64,000 bases of DNA from Dyadobacter fanqingshengii (GCF_023822005.2 NZ_CP098806.1:2170001-2234000), one strand, 5' to 3'. Counted from the first letter of the stretch, positions 42,704 through 53,207 are shown. Translations and numbers: made by a program. The notes: generated from the sequence alone by a model not told the origin.

Positions 42704-44302
42704 TTATTTTGGACCCGTTATACCAGCATCCGGGATCGCAAAAAAGCTAATGCTGGTTGGCGGAACCGTCAGCTCACCGCTCTTTACTGGCTTGCCCTTT
42801 AAAACTGGCAACTCACCATTGTCTTCGAGTTTCAGATCTGTCCCGTTAAGCTGTATGGTTTGTCCTTCCAATTGAGAGGAAGTCAGCAAATAGTGCTCGG
42901 AGTCTATATCGATATGGATTGGAGCTTCTTTCTTATTTGTATTGATTACCAGCAGCGTTACACCTGCCTTGCTCCCTTTCATGTTGTGAGCAAAAACATA
43001 AACGCCCTTTGTCCCCTGCCCTGTTTCGTAAACCTGGGTGCCCATAAGTTTGGCCCACAGATACGCTGCCCAGTAATTTGGTTTAGGCAAATGTGTATCC
43101 TGGTCGATCAGACTGTACTCGCTGGCAATAAGGGTATTATGCATGATAACCTTTACCCCTTTCTTGGCCAAGGATCCCATTTGGTACAGGTAGCGGAAAG
43201 TGTCAAGGAAAGTCGCTGAGAATGGGTCGCCTCCACCCGCAGCCTGCGCCGTTTCTGTGATCCACAAAGGAATGCCAGGGTTATACTTATCCCTTAAACC
43301 CGCATAATAATGTGCGACCGTATCTGTTTTCAGCAACCAACCTGCGTCCAGCGCATTTTCAGCTTTTACCGAAAAAGGCCCACTGCGAATCATGCGCATG
43401 GAAGCCGCTCCGTAATAATGATAGGAGAAAACATCGAATTTAGGATTGGGTTTAGCAGCTAACATATCCTCGGTTGGCAAAATATTCATTCCCATCCCCT
43501 GAAGAGAAACGTTGGGCGACCCTTCACCTACTGAACCTGGCCCTAGCACCAGCATATCAGGAACTGCCTTTTCGGCCCAGGCATTAAAAGCAGCCATGTC
43601 CTTGGCGAAGTTTTCCGCGTTATACGCCTTACTGATTTCACCGCCAGCCGTCGGCATTGTTGGTTCATTAAACAGTTCGGCTGCTGCAATTTTGCCACCT
43701 ACACTCTTGGCAAAATCCGCTAGTTTCTGGGCTTGTTTTGGCGTCCATACGCCTTGCGCATCCCTTACACCATTGGATACTGCAAACGAAGTAACCAGTT
43801 TTGAATCGGTAGCTTTAACAAAATCCAGCAACCCTCCAAATTCTTTTCTTGACATCACATTGACGAAACCGGCAGGCGCCTTCGTCAACTTCGGCTGGTC
43901 GTTGTCCTGGAAATAAATACCATTTGTCCACGTACCACTCATTCGTACATACGCAGGGGCTAACCCTTTAGCCAGGATTAGCAACCTTTTGTCTGTCAGA
44001 TCAAGGGGTTTCAATTGCCGGTACAGCTGATCATTGGTTTGTGAGACGTCGTAAGTTGAATTTGCAGCCAGGTCCGGCAAGCTGTCCATCAAGTGATAAG
44101 GTTTCCAGAACTGCCCGCCTGCGACCTCCACTGTTTCCACATTATAAGACTGATAACGTTCATCTACCGCTGCTATCTGTTTCATCGTCTTAGGTGAAAG
44201 GCTGATGAGCGTGGTATCCTTTCCTTGATCCGACTGTTCAGAAGTGTTGCAGGCAGAGACAATAAATGCTGTCATAACTACTAGGTTGAGCGACTTGTTC
44301 AT
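42704..44302 (-). CDS. GH79 (heparanase/beta-glucuronidase-like) glycoside hydrolase lipoprotein
   Basis: 532 residues with a lipobox (IVSAC, Cys near 18). The TIM-barrel features of clan A are YVRMSGTWTNG, AAELFNEPTMP (acid/base Glu in FNEP) and PLWITETAQAAGGG (nucleophile Glu), then a beta-sandwich C-terminal domain. This order and the Gly-rich segment after the nucleophile fit GH79. It would release glucuronic-acid-containing sugars from polysaccharides, near the cell surface. It is convergent with the DUF2490 gene and followed upstream by the DUF417 gene, with no transport genes adjacent. Confidence 0.8.
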   Translation of the reverse strand: MNKSLNLVVMTAFIVSACNTSEQSDQGKDTTLISLSPKTMKQIAAVDERYQSYNVETVEVAGGQFWKPYHLMDSLPDLAANSTYDVSQTNDQLYRQLKPLDLTDKRLLILAKGLAPAYVRMSGTWTNGIYFQDNDQPKLTKAPAGFVNVMSRKEFGGLLDFVKATDSKLVTSFAVSNGVRDAQGVWTPKQAQKLADFAKSVGGKIAAAELFNEPTMPTAGGEISKAYNAENFAKDMAAFNAWAEKAVPDMLVLGPGSVGEGSPNVSLQGMGMNILPTEDMLAAKPNPKFDVFSYHYYGAASMRMIRSGPFSVKAENALDAGWLLKTDTVAHYYAGLRDKYNPGIPLWITETAQAAGGGDPFSATFLDTFRYLYQMGSLAKKGVKVIMHNTLIASEYSLIDQDTHLPKPNYWAAYLWAKLMGTQVYETGQGTKGVYVFAHNMKGSKAGVTLLVINTNKKEAPIHIDIDSEHYLLTSSQLEGQTIQLNGTDLKLEDNGELPVLKGKPVKSGELTVPPTSISFFAIPDAGITGPK

Positions 44303-44363
44303 TACATTATCTAGTTTAGTTGATTTGTATTGAAGAACAACATTACATGATAAAGCTGCCTTA

Positions 44364-44939
44364 CTACCCGCTCGTTTGCTGTGCGGTTAAATACTTTCTG
44401 GCGGCCTGGGCCATCGTAGCAATCCCTGCACCAAGCATGATAATATCTTTAATCACAAGTCGCCCTGCTGCACTCAGATAAGGGAACCCATACTCGGCGT
44501 CACCAAGTGATGGCACCCAGGTTTCAGGTGTGGTAATCAGAAATGACAATGTGACAATTGACATCATGATAACAAGAAAACTTCCAAATGCTGAGACTGC
44601 GGGAAATACCGGGTACAGCGCTACCAAAAAGCCAATCAGAATGATTACTGTGCCCAACCCATAAGAAAAAATATAAGTATGGTTGGCTTGATGCCATGCG
44701 ACATTTTCGGGCTTTAATTCACCTTCCTTATTCATATGCTGCTTATATTCTGGCGCATCGTATTTATAAAAGAAGTTCATAAATGGACTATTGGCTACAA
44801 ACGGCACGATGCCGGCAGCTTCATATTGAAAAGCTTTCAAACCGCCAATCCATAACATTACAATCACAATACCCCATCGGGCAGCATTAATGCCGGTCGC
44901 TTGTAACCCGGCCGCATAGGATAATAGTTTATTTATCAT
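44364..44939 (-). CDS. DUF417 (YkgB/RclC-like) inner-membrane protein
   Basis: Start at 44939 (MINKLLSYAAGLQ). About 191 residues with four membrane helices, ARWGIVIVMLWIGGLKAFQYEA, GIVPFVANSPFMNFF, and the TPETWVPSL..GRLVIKDIIMLGA C-terminal region, all typical of DUF417. The E. coli relative RclC protects against reactive chlorine. It lies 41 nt from the end of the outer-membrane efflux gene and in the same direction, perhaps in one transcript with the RND operon. Confidence 0.88.
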   Translation of the reverse strand: MINKLLSYAAGLQATGINAARWGIVIVMLWIGGLKAFQYEAAGIVPFVANSPFMNFFYKYDAPEYKQHMNKEGELKPENVAWHQANHTYIFSYGLGTVIILIGFLVALYPVFPAVSAFGSFLVIMMSIVTLSFLITTPETWVPSLGDAEYGFPYLSAAGRLVIKDIIMLGAGIATMAQAARKYLTAQQTSG

Positions 44940-44980
44940 TGTTTCAATTTTAAGATTATAAAGCCATTTACCAAACAATA

Positions 44981-46378
44981 TCAGGGACTAGCCCAACCTC
45001 CTCCCAACGACCTGTATAAGTTAACCACTGATTGCAACCGTTGCAATTGGTCATTAATGCTTCCAAGCTCCGCTTGCAACAAACTTTGTCGGGCCGTAAT
45101 GACCTCGTTGTAGTTGGCAAAACCGTTTTGGAGTAGCTCGCCTGAATAGCTAACCGATTTCTGCAATGCTTCCAACTGATAGCTGCGGATCGCTATTTTA
45201 TCAAGGGCAGTGTTGTGTAGCGACATGGCATCCGACACTTGTTGTCCGGCTGTAAGCAGCACATTCTCAAAATTGAGCAGCGCCTCCTTCTGCTGGGCCT
45301 TGGCAACTTCCAGGCGGGTTATATTGGCGCGTCTGTTGAATATCGGCTGGGTCAGTCCCGCGCCGATGCTTGCCGCAAGGGAGATTGGTTTAAGAAAGTT
45401 TTCCAGTTGCAGAGCCGAATAACCCACCGAGCCGGAGATTGTTAATGCCGGATAAAAGTAAGTCCTCGCCACATTAGTCAACTCAAAATAATATCTAAAA
45501 TTAAGTTCTGCCTGTTGCACATCAGGGCGATTTGCCAGCAGCAGCGCGGGAACACCCGTTTGCAATACATCAAGCGTATCCTGATCCCAAAGCGTGCCGC
45601 GTCTGACGGACGTGGCTGGAACGGCAAGTAGAATACTTAGCGCGTTTTCTGTTTCCCTTGTACTCTGGATCAGGTCAGGAATTGTCACTTCTGCTACATA
45701 ACGCTGCGCTTCGCTTTGCACCACAGCCGCCTCGGTAACTACGGCTGCTATTTTCAGTTCACGCATGGTCTGCACCGTCGTATCCCAATTGGACACAGTC
45801 TGCCTTGTAATGGCTAGCTGCTGATCCAAGGCCAGCAGTGCATAATAATAATTGGCAATATCGGCCACCAGGTTTGTTTGTACAGCTTTCGCACCTGCTT
45901 CCGATTGCAATAGAAGTGCTAGGTTAGCGCGTTTTGTGCTTCGTAGTTTCCCCCAAATGTCCGCCTCCCAGCCAGAAGATAATCCCAGCTGATATTGGGT
46001 CGCACTGTTTCTAATACCAAAGCCCTGAGCTTCCGAAAGCTTTGAACGCGTCACGCCAAGATCTCCGATAACGGTTGGAAATAATGCTGCTCTACTCTGT
46101 TCATAATAGGCCCTGGACTGCTCAATACGTGTATAAGCGATTTGCAGGTTCAGGTTGTTTTTAATTCCCCGACTTATCAGGCTTTGCAAAGTCGTATCGG
46201 TAAAGAGCCGGTTCCAGGGAAGCTGGCCGAGCCCGCTTGTGTCGGCCGTGACCACATCTCGGTAAAGGTTACCGGGTGCTGTTAGCGGTTTCTGGTAGGG
46301 TCTGACAATGTTACAACAGCAAAGCAGCAAACCCAGCAGACAAAACAGAACTAGTCGCTTTAAATGTTTTTTATACAT
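44981..46378 (-). CDS. RND efflux outer-membrane factor (OprM/NodT type lipoprotein)
   Basis: Start at 46378 (MYKKHLKRLVLF). About 465 residues: lipobox (LLLCCC) and then repeated long-helix hairpins, LNLQIAYTRIEQSRAYYEQ and NRPDVQQAELNFRYYFELTNVA, with the conserved ANRPDV motif. It forms the TolC-like exit duct. It overlaps the pump gene by only a few nt (46399-46402 in the longer frame), closing the adaptor-pump-duct operon. Confidence 0.93.
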   Translation of the reverse strand: MYKKHLKRLVLFCLLGLLLCCCNIVRPYQKPLTAPGNLYRDVVTADTSGLGQLPWNRLFTDTTLQSLISRGIKNNLNLQIAYTRIEQSRAYYEQSRAALFPTVIGDLGVTRSKLSEAQGFGIRNSATQYQLGLSSGWEADIWGKLRSTKRANLALLLQSEAGAKAVQTNLVADIANYYYALLALDQQLAITRQTVSNWDTTVQTMRELKIAAVVTEAAVVQSEAQRYVAEVTIPDLIQSTRETENALSILLAVPATSVRRGTLWDQDTLDVLQTGVPALLLANRPDVQQAELNFRYYFELTNVARTYFYPALTISGSVGYSALQLENFLKPISLAASIGAGLTQPIFNRRANITRLEVAKAQQKEALLNFENVLLTAGQQVSDAMSLHNTALDKIAIRSYQLEALQKSVSYSGELLQNGFANYNEVITARQSLLQAELGSINDQLQRLQSVVNLYRSLGGGWASP

Positions 46379-46398
46379 AATCTTGCTATTAAAACGCT

Positions 46399-49300
46399 TC
46401 AATGATCGTCCTGAACTTGTTCTGTAATTGGCTTGGGCGGACCGCTGATCATTTCTTGTAAAGACTGGAATACGATATAAAGCACCGGTATCACAAAAAC
46501 CCCAATGAGCGTTCCTACCAGCATTCCTCCTACGGCACCAGTTCCAATGGAGCGGTTTCCAATTGCACCTGCGCCGGTTGAAAGCATGAGTGGAACCAAA
46601 CCCAGAATAAAAGCAAAAGAGGTCATCAGGATCGGACGCAACCGTGCCTGTGCACCTTCGACAGCCGCTTCCACCAGCGACATCCCATGCCGCCTACGTT
46701 CCACTGCAAATTCGACAATCAGAATTGCATTCTTTGCCAAAAGCCCTATCAGCATGACCAGTGTGATTTGCAGATAAATATTGTTGGTGATACCAAATAA
46801 GCTGGCGAATAAGAATGTGCCTGCCAATCCGATCGGAAGGGAAAGAAGCACCGCGAAAGGCAATATATAGCTTCCATACTGTGCGCTAAGCAGCAAATAG
46901 ACAAAAACGATGACCAGCATGAAGACGAAAACGGTCTGCCCGCCAGCAGAAATCTCTTCCCTGGTCATCCCTGAAAACTCATATCCATATCCTTGTGGAA
47001 GTACCTCAGCAGCCACTTGCTGAATGGCCGCAATGGCATCGCCTGAGCTAAACCCTGGATTGGGCGAACCGGTAACACCAATAGAAGTAAATAAATTAAA
47101 CCTGGAAATTGACTGAGGCCCATACACTCTCTTCATGGTGATAAAGCCCGTAATAGGCGCCATCTGGCCGTTTGCATTGCGGACATAAATGTTGCTGAGC
47201 CCTTCGGGATTAGCCCGCGAAGCAGCCTCGGCCTGGTACATGACCCGGAATTGTTTACCAAACTGATTGAAATTAGATGCATACACGCCGCCGTAATAGC
47301 CCTGCATCGTGCTCATGATGTCATTGACAGTGATGCCTGCCACTTTTGCCTTGGCCACATTCACATCGATCTGATACTGCGGAAAATTCACATTGAATGC
47401 AGTGGACGCGTACTGAATTTCAGGCCGCTTACTTAATGCTGCCAGAAAATCATTGCCAATTTTAGAGAATAGGGCAATGTCACTTCCACTTTTGTCTTGC
47501 AGCTGAAACTCAAACCCGCCCGATGAGCCAAACCCTGAAATGGTCGGAGGTGCAAAAAAGATGATCTTGGCATCCCTGATCCCGCCTGTTTTTGCAAATA
47601 ATTTTCCAATCAAAGCCTGAACATCCTGTCCTTCCCCTCCACGCTCAGACCAGGGTTTCAGCCGCATTACAACCATCCCATAGTTGCTTCCAACTCCGCT
47701 GATCATCCCTCTACCTGTAATTTTTAATATATTCTGTACTTCCGGGATCGAACGCGCAATTGCCTCGACTTGCTTCATGATGGCCTCTGTTCTTTCCGTC
47801 GATGCCGAAGGTGGCAGGGCAATATCAGCCATGATAGAGCCAGTATCTTCATTAGGCACGAATGCAGAAGGGGTGGTTTGCATCAGATAATAAAACAGGC
47901 CGGCAAACACGGCAATGATCAATCCCGCAACCCACTTCTTCGCAATCAGGAATGAAACGGCTTGTTTGTAGCGCTGGATTGTCTTGTCAAATGTGCGGTT
48001 GAACCAGCCATAAACACGTTGTAAAATGTTCTTTTTATGGCTTGTATCTTCTTTATGCGGTTTTAAAAATATAGCGCACAATGCAGGACTGAGCGTGAGT
48101 GCATTGACAGCAGAGAGCATAATCGCAATGGCGAGCGTCAAGCCAAATTGTTTGTAAAACACCCCGGATGAGCCTTCGATAAAACTTACCGGCAGAAATA
48201 CCGCCGCCATCACAAGGGTGATTGAGATGATGGCTCCCGAAATTTCACTCATGGCGTCTTTTGTGGCTTTGAGCGCGGATGTGTATCCCTCGTCCAGTTT
48301 AGCATGAACGGCTTCCACCACGACTATGGCATCATCAACGACAATCCCAATGGCCAAGACCAATGCAAACAATGTCAAAAGGTTAATCGTGAACCCAAAA
48401 AGCAGCAGAAAGAAAAAAGTGCCCAGAATAGCCACCGGAACAGCAATAGCGGGAATAAGCGTAGACCGAAAATCTTGCAGGAAAATAAAAACTACTAAAA
48501 ACACCAGAATGAATGCTTCAATGAGCGTATGGATCACCTTTTCAATGGATGCATCCAGAAAATCGTTTGCATTGATCAGCGTGACGTACTTAATACCGGA
48601 AGGGAACGATTTGGCGGCATTATCCAATACCTGCAAACTTCCTTCAATCACTTCCTTGGCATTGGAGCCCGCTGTTTGGCTGATGGATACACCTACCGAG
48701 GGGTTGCTATTGGTTGTCGTACTGCTGGCATAGCTCATAGCGCCCAGCTCCACGCGGGCAATGTCTTTGAGCCGTAATACCTGACCACTTGGCGTGGCCT
48801 TGATGACCACTTCTTCAAACTCGCCTGCATCTTTGAGCCTGCCCGAATACTTGATCACGTACTGAAAGGATTGCAAGCCCTGTTCACCGAACTGACCGGG
48901 GGCAGCCTCTATATTTTGCTCTGCCAGTGCAGTGCTGACATCCGAAGGGACAAGCCCATAAGTTGCCATCACATCCGGTTTCAACCAGATCCGCATGGAA
49001 TAATCCATACGTCCGAACGCATTCGCCTCTCCAACCCCTGATACGCGCTTAATTAAGGGCACCAGGTTTATCTCCGCATAGTTTTGCAAAAATGTCTGAT
49101 CATAGGCGGGATTCTCGCTGTATAAGGAAAAAATCACAAGGTTACTGCTTTGGCTTTTGGCCGTCGTTACACCGGAGCGCGTGACTTCCTGCGGCAAGAG
49201 CGCAGTTGCCCGCGCGACGCGATTCTGCACATTTACAGATGCAAGGTCGGGGTTTGTGCCTAGCTTAAAGTTGATTGTAATCCGCGCTGTGCCATCATTC

Positions 49301-49548
49301 CCAGCCGAAGATGTCATGTAAGTCATGTCCTCCACGCCGTTGATCTGTTCTTCCAATGGCACAATCACGCTATTAAGCACCACATCCGCATTGGCACCCT
49401 GATATGATGTGGAGACAACGACAGTAGGCGGAGCGATCTCAGGATATTGCGCAATAGGCAGGGAAATTAGCCCCAATACACCAAGGATGACAATAAGAAC
49501 GGAAATGACTGTAGACAGTACTGGCTGATCAATGAATCGATTGAACAT
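46399..49548 (-). CDS. RND multidrug efflux pump (HAE1/AcrB family)
   Basis: 1049 residues, the normal AcrB length. Seen: start MFNRFIDQPVLSTVISVLI, porter domains, the proton-relay Asp pair in TM4 (GIVVDDAIVVVEAV), the SAVNALTLSPALCAIFL loop and TM10-12 with GLLAKNAILIVEFAVERR and VPLMLSTGAG. It exports hydrophobic compounds using the proton gradient. It is 3 nt downstream of the adaptor gene. Confidence 0.96.
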   Translation of the reverse strand: MFNRFIDQPVLSTVISVLIVILGVLGLISLPIAQYPEIAPPTVVVSTSYQGANADVVLNSVIVPLEEQINGVEDMTYMTSSAGNDGTARITINFKLGTNPDLASVNVQNRVARATALLPQEVTRSGVTTAKSQSSNLVIFSLYSENPAYDQTFLQNYAEINLVPLIKRVSGVGEANAFGRMDYSMRIWLKPDVMATYGLVPSDVSTALAEQNIEAAPGQFGEQGLQSFQYVIKYSGRLKDAGEFEEVVIKATPSGQVLRLKDIARVELGAMSYASSTTTNSNPSVGVSISQTAGSNAKEVIEGSLQVLDNAAKSFPSGIKYVTLINANDFLDASIEKVIHTLIEAFILVFLVVFIFLQDFRSTLIPAIAVPVAILGTFFFLLLFGFTINLLTLFALVLAIGIVVDDAIVVVEAVHAKLDEGYTSALKATKDAMSEISGAIISITLVMAAVFLPVSFIEGSSGVFYKQFGLTLAIAIMLSAVNALTLSPALCAIFLKPHKEDTSHKKNILQRVYGWFNRTFDKTIQRYKQAVSFLIAKKWVAGLIIAVFAGLFYYLMQTTPSAFVPNEDTGSIMADIALPPSASTERTEAIMKQVEAIARSIPEVQNILKITGRGMISGVGSNYGMVVMRLKPWSERGGEGQDVQALIGKLFAKTGGIRDAKIIFFAPPTISGFGSSGGFEFQLQDKSGSDIALFSKIGNDFLAALSKRPEIQYASTAFNVNFPQYQIDVNVAKAKVAGITVNDIMSTMQGYYGGVYASNFNQFGKQFRVMYQAEAASRANPEGLSNIYVRNANGQMAPITGFITMKRVYGPQSISRFNLFTSIGVTGSPNPGFSSGDAIAAIQQVAAEVLPQGYGYEFSGMTREEISAGGQTVFVFMLVIVFVYLLLSAQYGSYILPFAVLLSLPIGLAGTFLFASLFGITNNIYLQITLVMLIGLLAKNAILIVEFAVERRRHGMSLVEAAVEGAQARLRPILMTSFAFILGLVPLMLSTGAGAIGNRSIGTGAVGGMLVGTLIGVFVIPVLYIVFQSLQEMISGPPKPITEQVQDDH

Positions 49549-49551
49549 AAC

Positions 49552-50715
49552 CTACAAGTTTTTGGCGTAAATACTGTCCGCTTTTACTGGTCTGGAAATG
49601 ACCTTTGCCCCTTCCCGTAACGACGCTACCCCTTCCAGGATAATCTTGTCCCCTACGGCAAGGCCGGTTTGGGCAACAAAGAACTGTCCATCATTATTGT
49701 CCAGCACGCCAACTTCCGCACTCTTAACGGTGCCGTCTGCCGAAACACGGTACACAAACTTTTTCCCTTGTATTTCGTAGGTCGACTTTTGCGGGATGAC
49801 AATGGCCGAATCAAGCCGGGAAGGAATGCGGACAGTAGCACTGCTCCCACTGCGTATAATACTTCCGGGATTTGGAAAAGTTGCCCGCACCCTAATGGAG
49901 CCTGTCTCTGTATTGATAGAACCGCTGGTCGTTGTAATCCGGCCTTTTTCAGCAAAAACGGCTCCATTCGCTAAAACCAGGGATACAGATGGCATTGTCG
50001 CGATCCGGGCTTTCGTTGTATTGCCCTTCGTGTTTTTGGAGAATGCTAAAACCTGTTTTTCATTGATCGAGAAATAGGCGTATATGTTGCCAATGTTTGA
50101 AACTGTGGTTAATGGTTCGGGTGTATTACTATTGACAAGGCTGCCGATTTTATAAGGAATTAAGCCAACAATGCCATTTGCAGGGCTTGCAATGGTAGTA
50201 TAGCCCAAATTGGTACGCGCATTGGAAAGCGCAGCGAAAGCCTGTGCCAGCGCCGCTTGTTTTGCTTGCATGGTAAACTGCGCTGATTCAAGTTCGTATT
50301 TACTGATAATGTTCTTTTCGACCAATGGCTTCACCTTATTGACACCCATTTGCGCGGCATTGACGTCTGCTTCTGCGATTTTAATATTGGCCTGTGCAGT
50401 CCTTACTTCCTGTTCATATTGAGGGGCATTGATTTTAAACAGCGCTTGCCCTTTTTTCACAGTAGCACCTTCATCAACGAAAATCTTTTCTATAAATCCA
50501 TCAATTTTCGGACGGATCTCAATATCCTGCTGCCCTTCGATGGTTGCCGGGAATTCGCTATTTAATGTGATCGTTCTTTGTGTAATCGTCAGGACCGGAT
50601 AGTCCTTGATTTGCTCCGCCACATTCCCACTGCCCTGCTTTTTGTCCTGACAGGACAAGAAAAGGACGAACGTCAATGACAAACCAGTTAGTGAGAGCTG
50701 TATCCTTTGATTCAT
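49552..50715 (-). CDS. RND efflux periplasmic adaptor (MFP) lipoprotein
   Basis: 387 residues with lipobox FLSC (near 23). Layout: membrane-proximal beta-barrel, lipoyl domain (IRPKIDGFIEKIFVDEGATVKKGQALF), helical hairpin (VRTAQANIKIAEADVNAAQ), and a C-terminal domain (GQFFVAQTGLAVGDKIILEG). It is the first gene of the RND operon. No TetR or MarR regulator lies directly upstream, so control may be by a distant protein. Confidence 0.94.
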   Translation of the reverse strand: MNQRIQLSLTGLSLTFVLFLSCQDKKQGSGNVAEQIKDYPVLTITQRTITLNSEFPATIEGQQDIEIRPKIDGFIEKIFVDEGATVKKGQALFKINAPQYEQEVRTAQANIKIAEADVNAAQMGVNKVKPLVEKNIISKYELESAQFTMQAKQAALAQAFAALSNARTNLGYTTIASPANGIVGLIPYKIGSLVNSNTPEPLTTVSNIGNIYAYFSINEKQVLAFSKNTKGNTTKARIATMPSVSLVLANGAVFAEKGRITTTSGSINTETGSIRVRATFPNPGSIIRSGSSATVRIPSRLDSAIVIPQKSTYEIQGKKFVYRVSADGTVKSAEVGVLDNNDGQFFVAQTGLAVGDKIILEGVASLREGAKVISRPVKADSIYAKNL

Positions 50716-50942
50716 AAGAATGGAATTTTGGAAACTCGATCATGAACAGATGATTGCAGATAAAAAACTTAAGAATTGCAGATTAGCCGTGGCGGTGAAC
50801 TGGGGAGCCTGTTGCACGGATACTGGTTGAAGCTACAATTCATAACCATGCAAAGGATTAGGTGAATGTTATGTCAATGTATAGAATTTTTAGAAGAGTC
50901 TGATGCCGGCAAGAATTTAATTAAATTTTGTCACTTCTGCGA

Positions 50943-51827
50943 CTAGCCAATTTTAACAGACGTCATTGTCAGTGAACCGCCAACGGCCTGGTCGTTGAAA
51001 AAAGAAACAGGTTCCTTTCCCGCCTTTAAGCCCAATGTATACATCAGAGGAAGGTAATGCTCCGGAGTCGGTATGGCCAGTGCGGCCTCTCTTCCTAACT
51101 GACTGTAATTGATCAATGGCTTGTGGTCATTTTCCTGGATCAGAGCTTTGAATTGCTCATTGATTTGCAACGCCCAGTCATATCCATAACCCTGCACGCT
51201 AAGCTTGTCCCAGGCTACCATTCTCAGATTGTGCACCATATTTCCGCTACCAATGATCAGCACTCCCTTTTTTCGTAGCGCCATTAATTCCCTTGCCAGG
51301 TCATAATGGAATTGAGGCCCTTTGGTGTAATCAATGCTAAGTTGAAGCACTGGAATTTTAGCCTCCGGATACATATGTCTTACCACCGTCCAGGTGCCGT
51401 GGTCAAGTCCCCAGTCATGATTAAGCTCCACTTTTGCGGAACGAATGAGCCCGGCAGCTTCTTTGGCTAGTGCTGGATTGCCCGGCGCAGGATATTGTAC
51501 GGCAAAAAGTGCCGGCGGAAATCCTCCAAAATCATGAATTGTTTGAGGAAAATCCATTGCTGTAATCTTGGTGCCGTTCGTAAACCAGTGCGCCGATACC
51601 ACCAGCACGGCAGCTGGCGTAGGGATTTCTTTGGCCATTTGTATCCACCTTCTGCTAAACGCAGTGTCTTCAATGCCGTTCATCGGTGAGCCGTGGCCTA
51701 TAAACAGGACCGGCATCGGTCGCTGCTGGTCTGGAAGCTCATTTGTAAAATGTTTGAATGCTGCTAATGTTGTCATACCAATTGCGCCTGTAACGGCAGT
51801 TTTTATGAATTGCTTTCTTTTGATCAT
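50943..51827 (-). CDS. ygiD: 4,5-DOPA extradiol dioxygenase-like protein (YgiD family)
   Basis: 294 residues with an N-terminal twin-Lys signal-like stretch (MIKRKQFIKTAVTGAIGMTT). Metal-ligand regions are FIGHGSPMN (His), VSAHWFTNG (His), LDHGTWTVV (His) and GSGNMVHNL, as in class III LigB-type dioxygenases. YgiD-type enzymes open catechol rings such as L-DOPA. The leading helix suggests it may be exported or membrane tethered, which is unusual for this family and could mark a different role. Confidence 0.85.
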   Translation of the reverse strand: MIKRKQFIKTAVTGAIGMTTLAAFKHFTNELPDQQRPMPVLFIGHGSPMNGIEDTAFSRRWIQMAKEIPTPAAVLVVSAHWFTNGTKITAMDFPQTIHDFGGFPPALFAVQYPAPGNPALAKEAAGLIRSAKVELNHDWGLDHGTWTVVRHMYPEAKIPVLQLSIDYTKGPQFHYDLARELMALRKKGVLIIGSGNMVHNLRMVAWDKLSVQGYGYDWALQINEQFKALIQENDHKPLINYSQLGREAALAIPTPEHYLPLMYTLGLKAGKEPVSFFNDQAVGGSLTMTSVKIG

Positions 51828-51863
51828 TGCTGATGATATTTCTGCCTGGTGATGTAGGATTTT

Positions 51864-52507
51864 TCACCCGGACAGCCAGTTATAATTGTATTTCATATTG
51901 AGTTGGGTCAACAGTGAGGACATCCTTAATAATGTTCGGCTTACGCCAAGCTCGCCTGCTACAACAGGGCTGAAACCGGCAGTTTCGATAAGCTCAATCA
52001 CAGTTTGGAAAGTCTCTTGATCATTCAGGCAATGAATGAAACGGCCTTCATGCCTACAAGGATAGGCTTGGCAAAGGCAGCCGCAAATACTATATTGAAG
52101 GCTTTGACAACTTTCGAATTGGGCAGCAATTTTTGCAGTTCTTCTGCGGCACGCGTACCAGAGACGGTCGCAAAACTGTCATAGGATTCGTTTAACGGGT
52201 TAGCAATGCTTATGACCATCTTCTGATTGGCAACTTCCCGGATTTTCTCCGCAATTTCCTGTTGAGATCCATAAGGAACGGCCAGGATAATGATGTCGGC
52301 CTCCCAGGATGCCTCTGTCGGACATCCGTAAATTTCGATATCAGCCTCAGGACTCGCGTTTCTAATCTCCTCATATAAAGCTTCCAGTTTATCTGGATGA
52401 TTACCTAGCAGCAGTAAACGATAGTTGCCTTTTGACAGGCTTTTGGAAATGAAGGTGCCCACATTCCCGGTGGCACCTATGATCGCAATGGTCTGTTTCG
52501 TGTTCAT
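51864..52507 (-). pseudogene. NADPH-dependent reductase (F420-like Rossmann family), frameshifted
   Basis: The first 160 residues (IAIIGATGNVGTFISKSL, NPDKLEAL-type, NIVFAAAFAKPILVGMKA) end in a frameshift at about 52025. The next frame supplies NDQETFQTVIELIETAGFSP and ERMSSLLTQ-like RTLLRMSSLLTQLN, which completes the family C-terminus. It then stops at 51864, where a Trp codon would be expected (LSG-stop-KIL). One frameshift plus one nonsense change makes it non-functional as read. Confidence 0.75.
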
Positions 52508-52625
52508 TTTGTTTCACTTTTGATACACAAAATTACCCCAATGGGCCTACTCGGGACGATGACTCTGATCAAGAAATTCCATTGATTTTGGTCAAGATAA
52601 GCCGTCAGGGGAAAGCAAAGGGAAG

Positions 52626-53207
52626 CTATTGACTTTTACCGATCCTGCTGCGGATCCTACTCAATGTTTCGGGGGAAAGTCCCATGTGAGAGGCAATCAT
52701 ATGTTGGGGGACACGCTGGACAATGTCAGGGTATTGGTCAATAAAAGATTTATATCGATCATCCAGAGACATACTGATAATGCTCAGCGTTCTTTTCTGG
52801 AGTGCAATGTAGGCCTCGGTCATTAATATCCTGAAAAATGTTGCGTACTTGGGCACCGAAATCAGCATCTGGTCATGTGCAGACTTACTGATCAAAACTA
52901 GCTCGCAGTCTTCGAGGGCATCTATATTCTGCGTTGAGATCTGCTCAGTCAGGAAACTGGATAGATCGCCGATCGCCCATCCTTCCAGCGCAAATGAAAA
53001 AATGTGCTCTTGTCCATTAGAATCCACAATGTAACTGCGCATAGCTCCCTTTTCTATAAATGCTACAGTCTTGCAGATATCTCCTTCCTGTAGCAGGTAT
53101 TGACGCTTCCGCAGTTTTTTCGGCGTCAGAAATTGTTTCATGGCATATTCTTCTGATTCGCTCAGTTGTACCTTCTCGTTGAATTTGCTGAAAAACACCT
53201 CATACAT
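52626..53207 (-). CDS. Crp/Fnr family transcriptional regulator
   Basis: 193 residues with an N-terminal cyclic-nucleotide-like domain (LRKRQYLLQEGDICKTVAFIEKGAMRSY) and a C-terminal winged helix (VPQHMIASHMGLSPETLSRIRSRIG). No four-Cys Fe-S cluster is present. It is divergent from the MFS gene (175 nt) and upstream of the broken reductase gene on the same strand. In this group such proteins often control a neighbouring reductase or exporter; the ligand is unknown. Confidence 0.9.
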   Translation of the reverse strand: MYEVFFSKFNEKVQLSESEEYAMKQFLTPKKLRKRQYLLQEGDICKTVAFIEKGAMRSYIVDSNGQEHIFSFALEGWAIGDLSSFLTEQISTQNIDALEDCELVLISKSAHDQMLISVPKYATFFRILMTEAYIALQKRTLSIISMSLDDRYKSFIDQYPDIVQRVPQHMIASHMGLSPETLSRIRSRIGKSQ

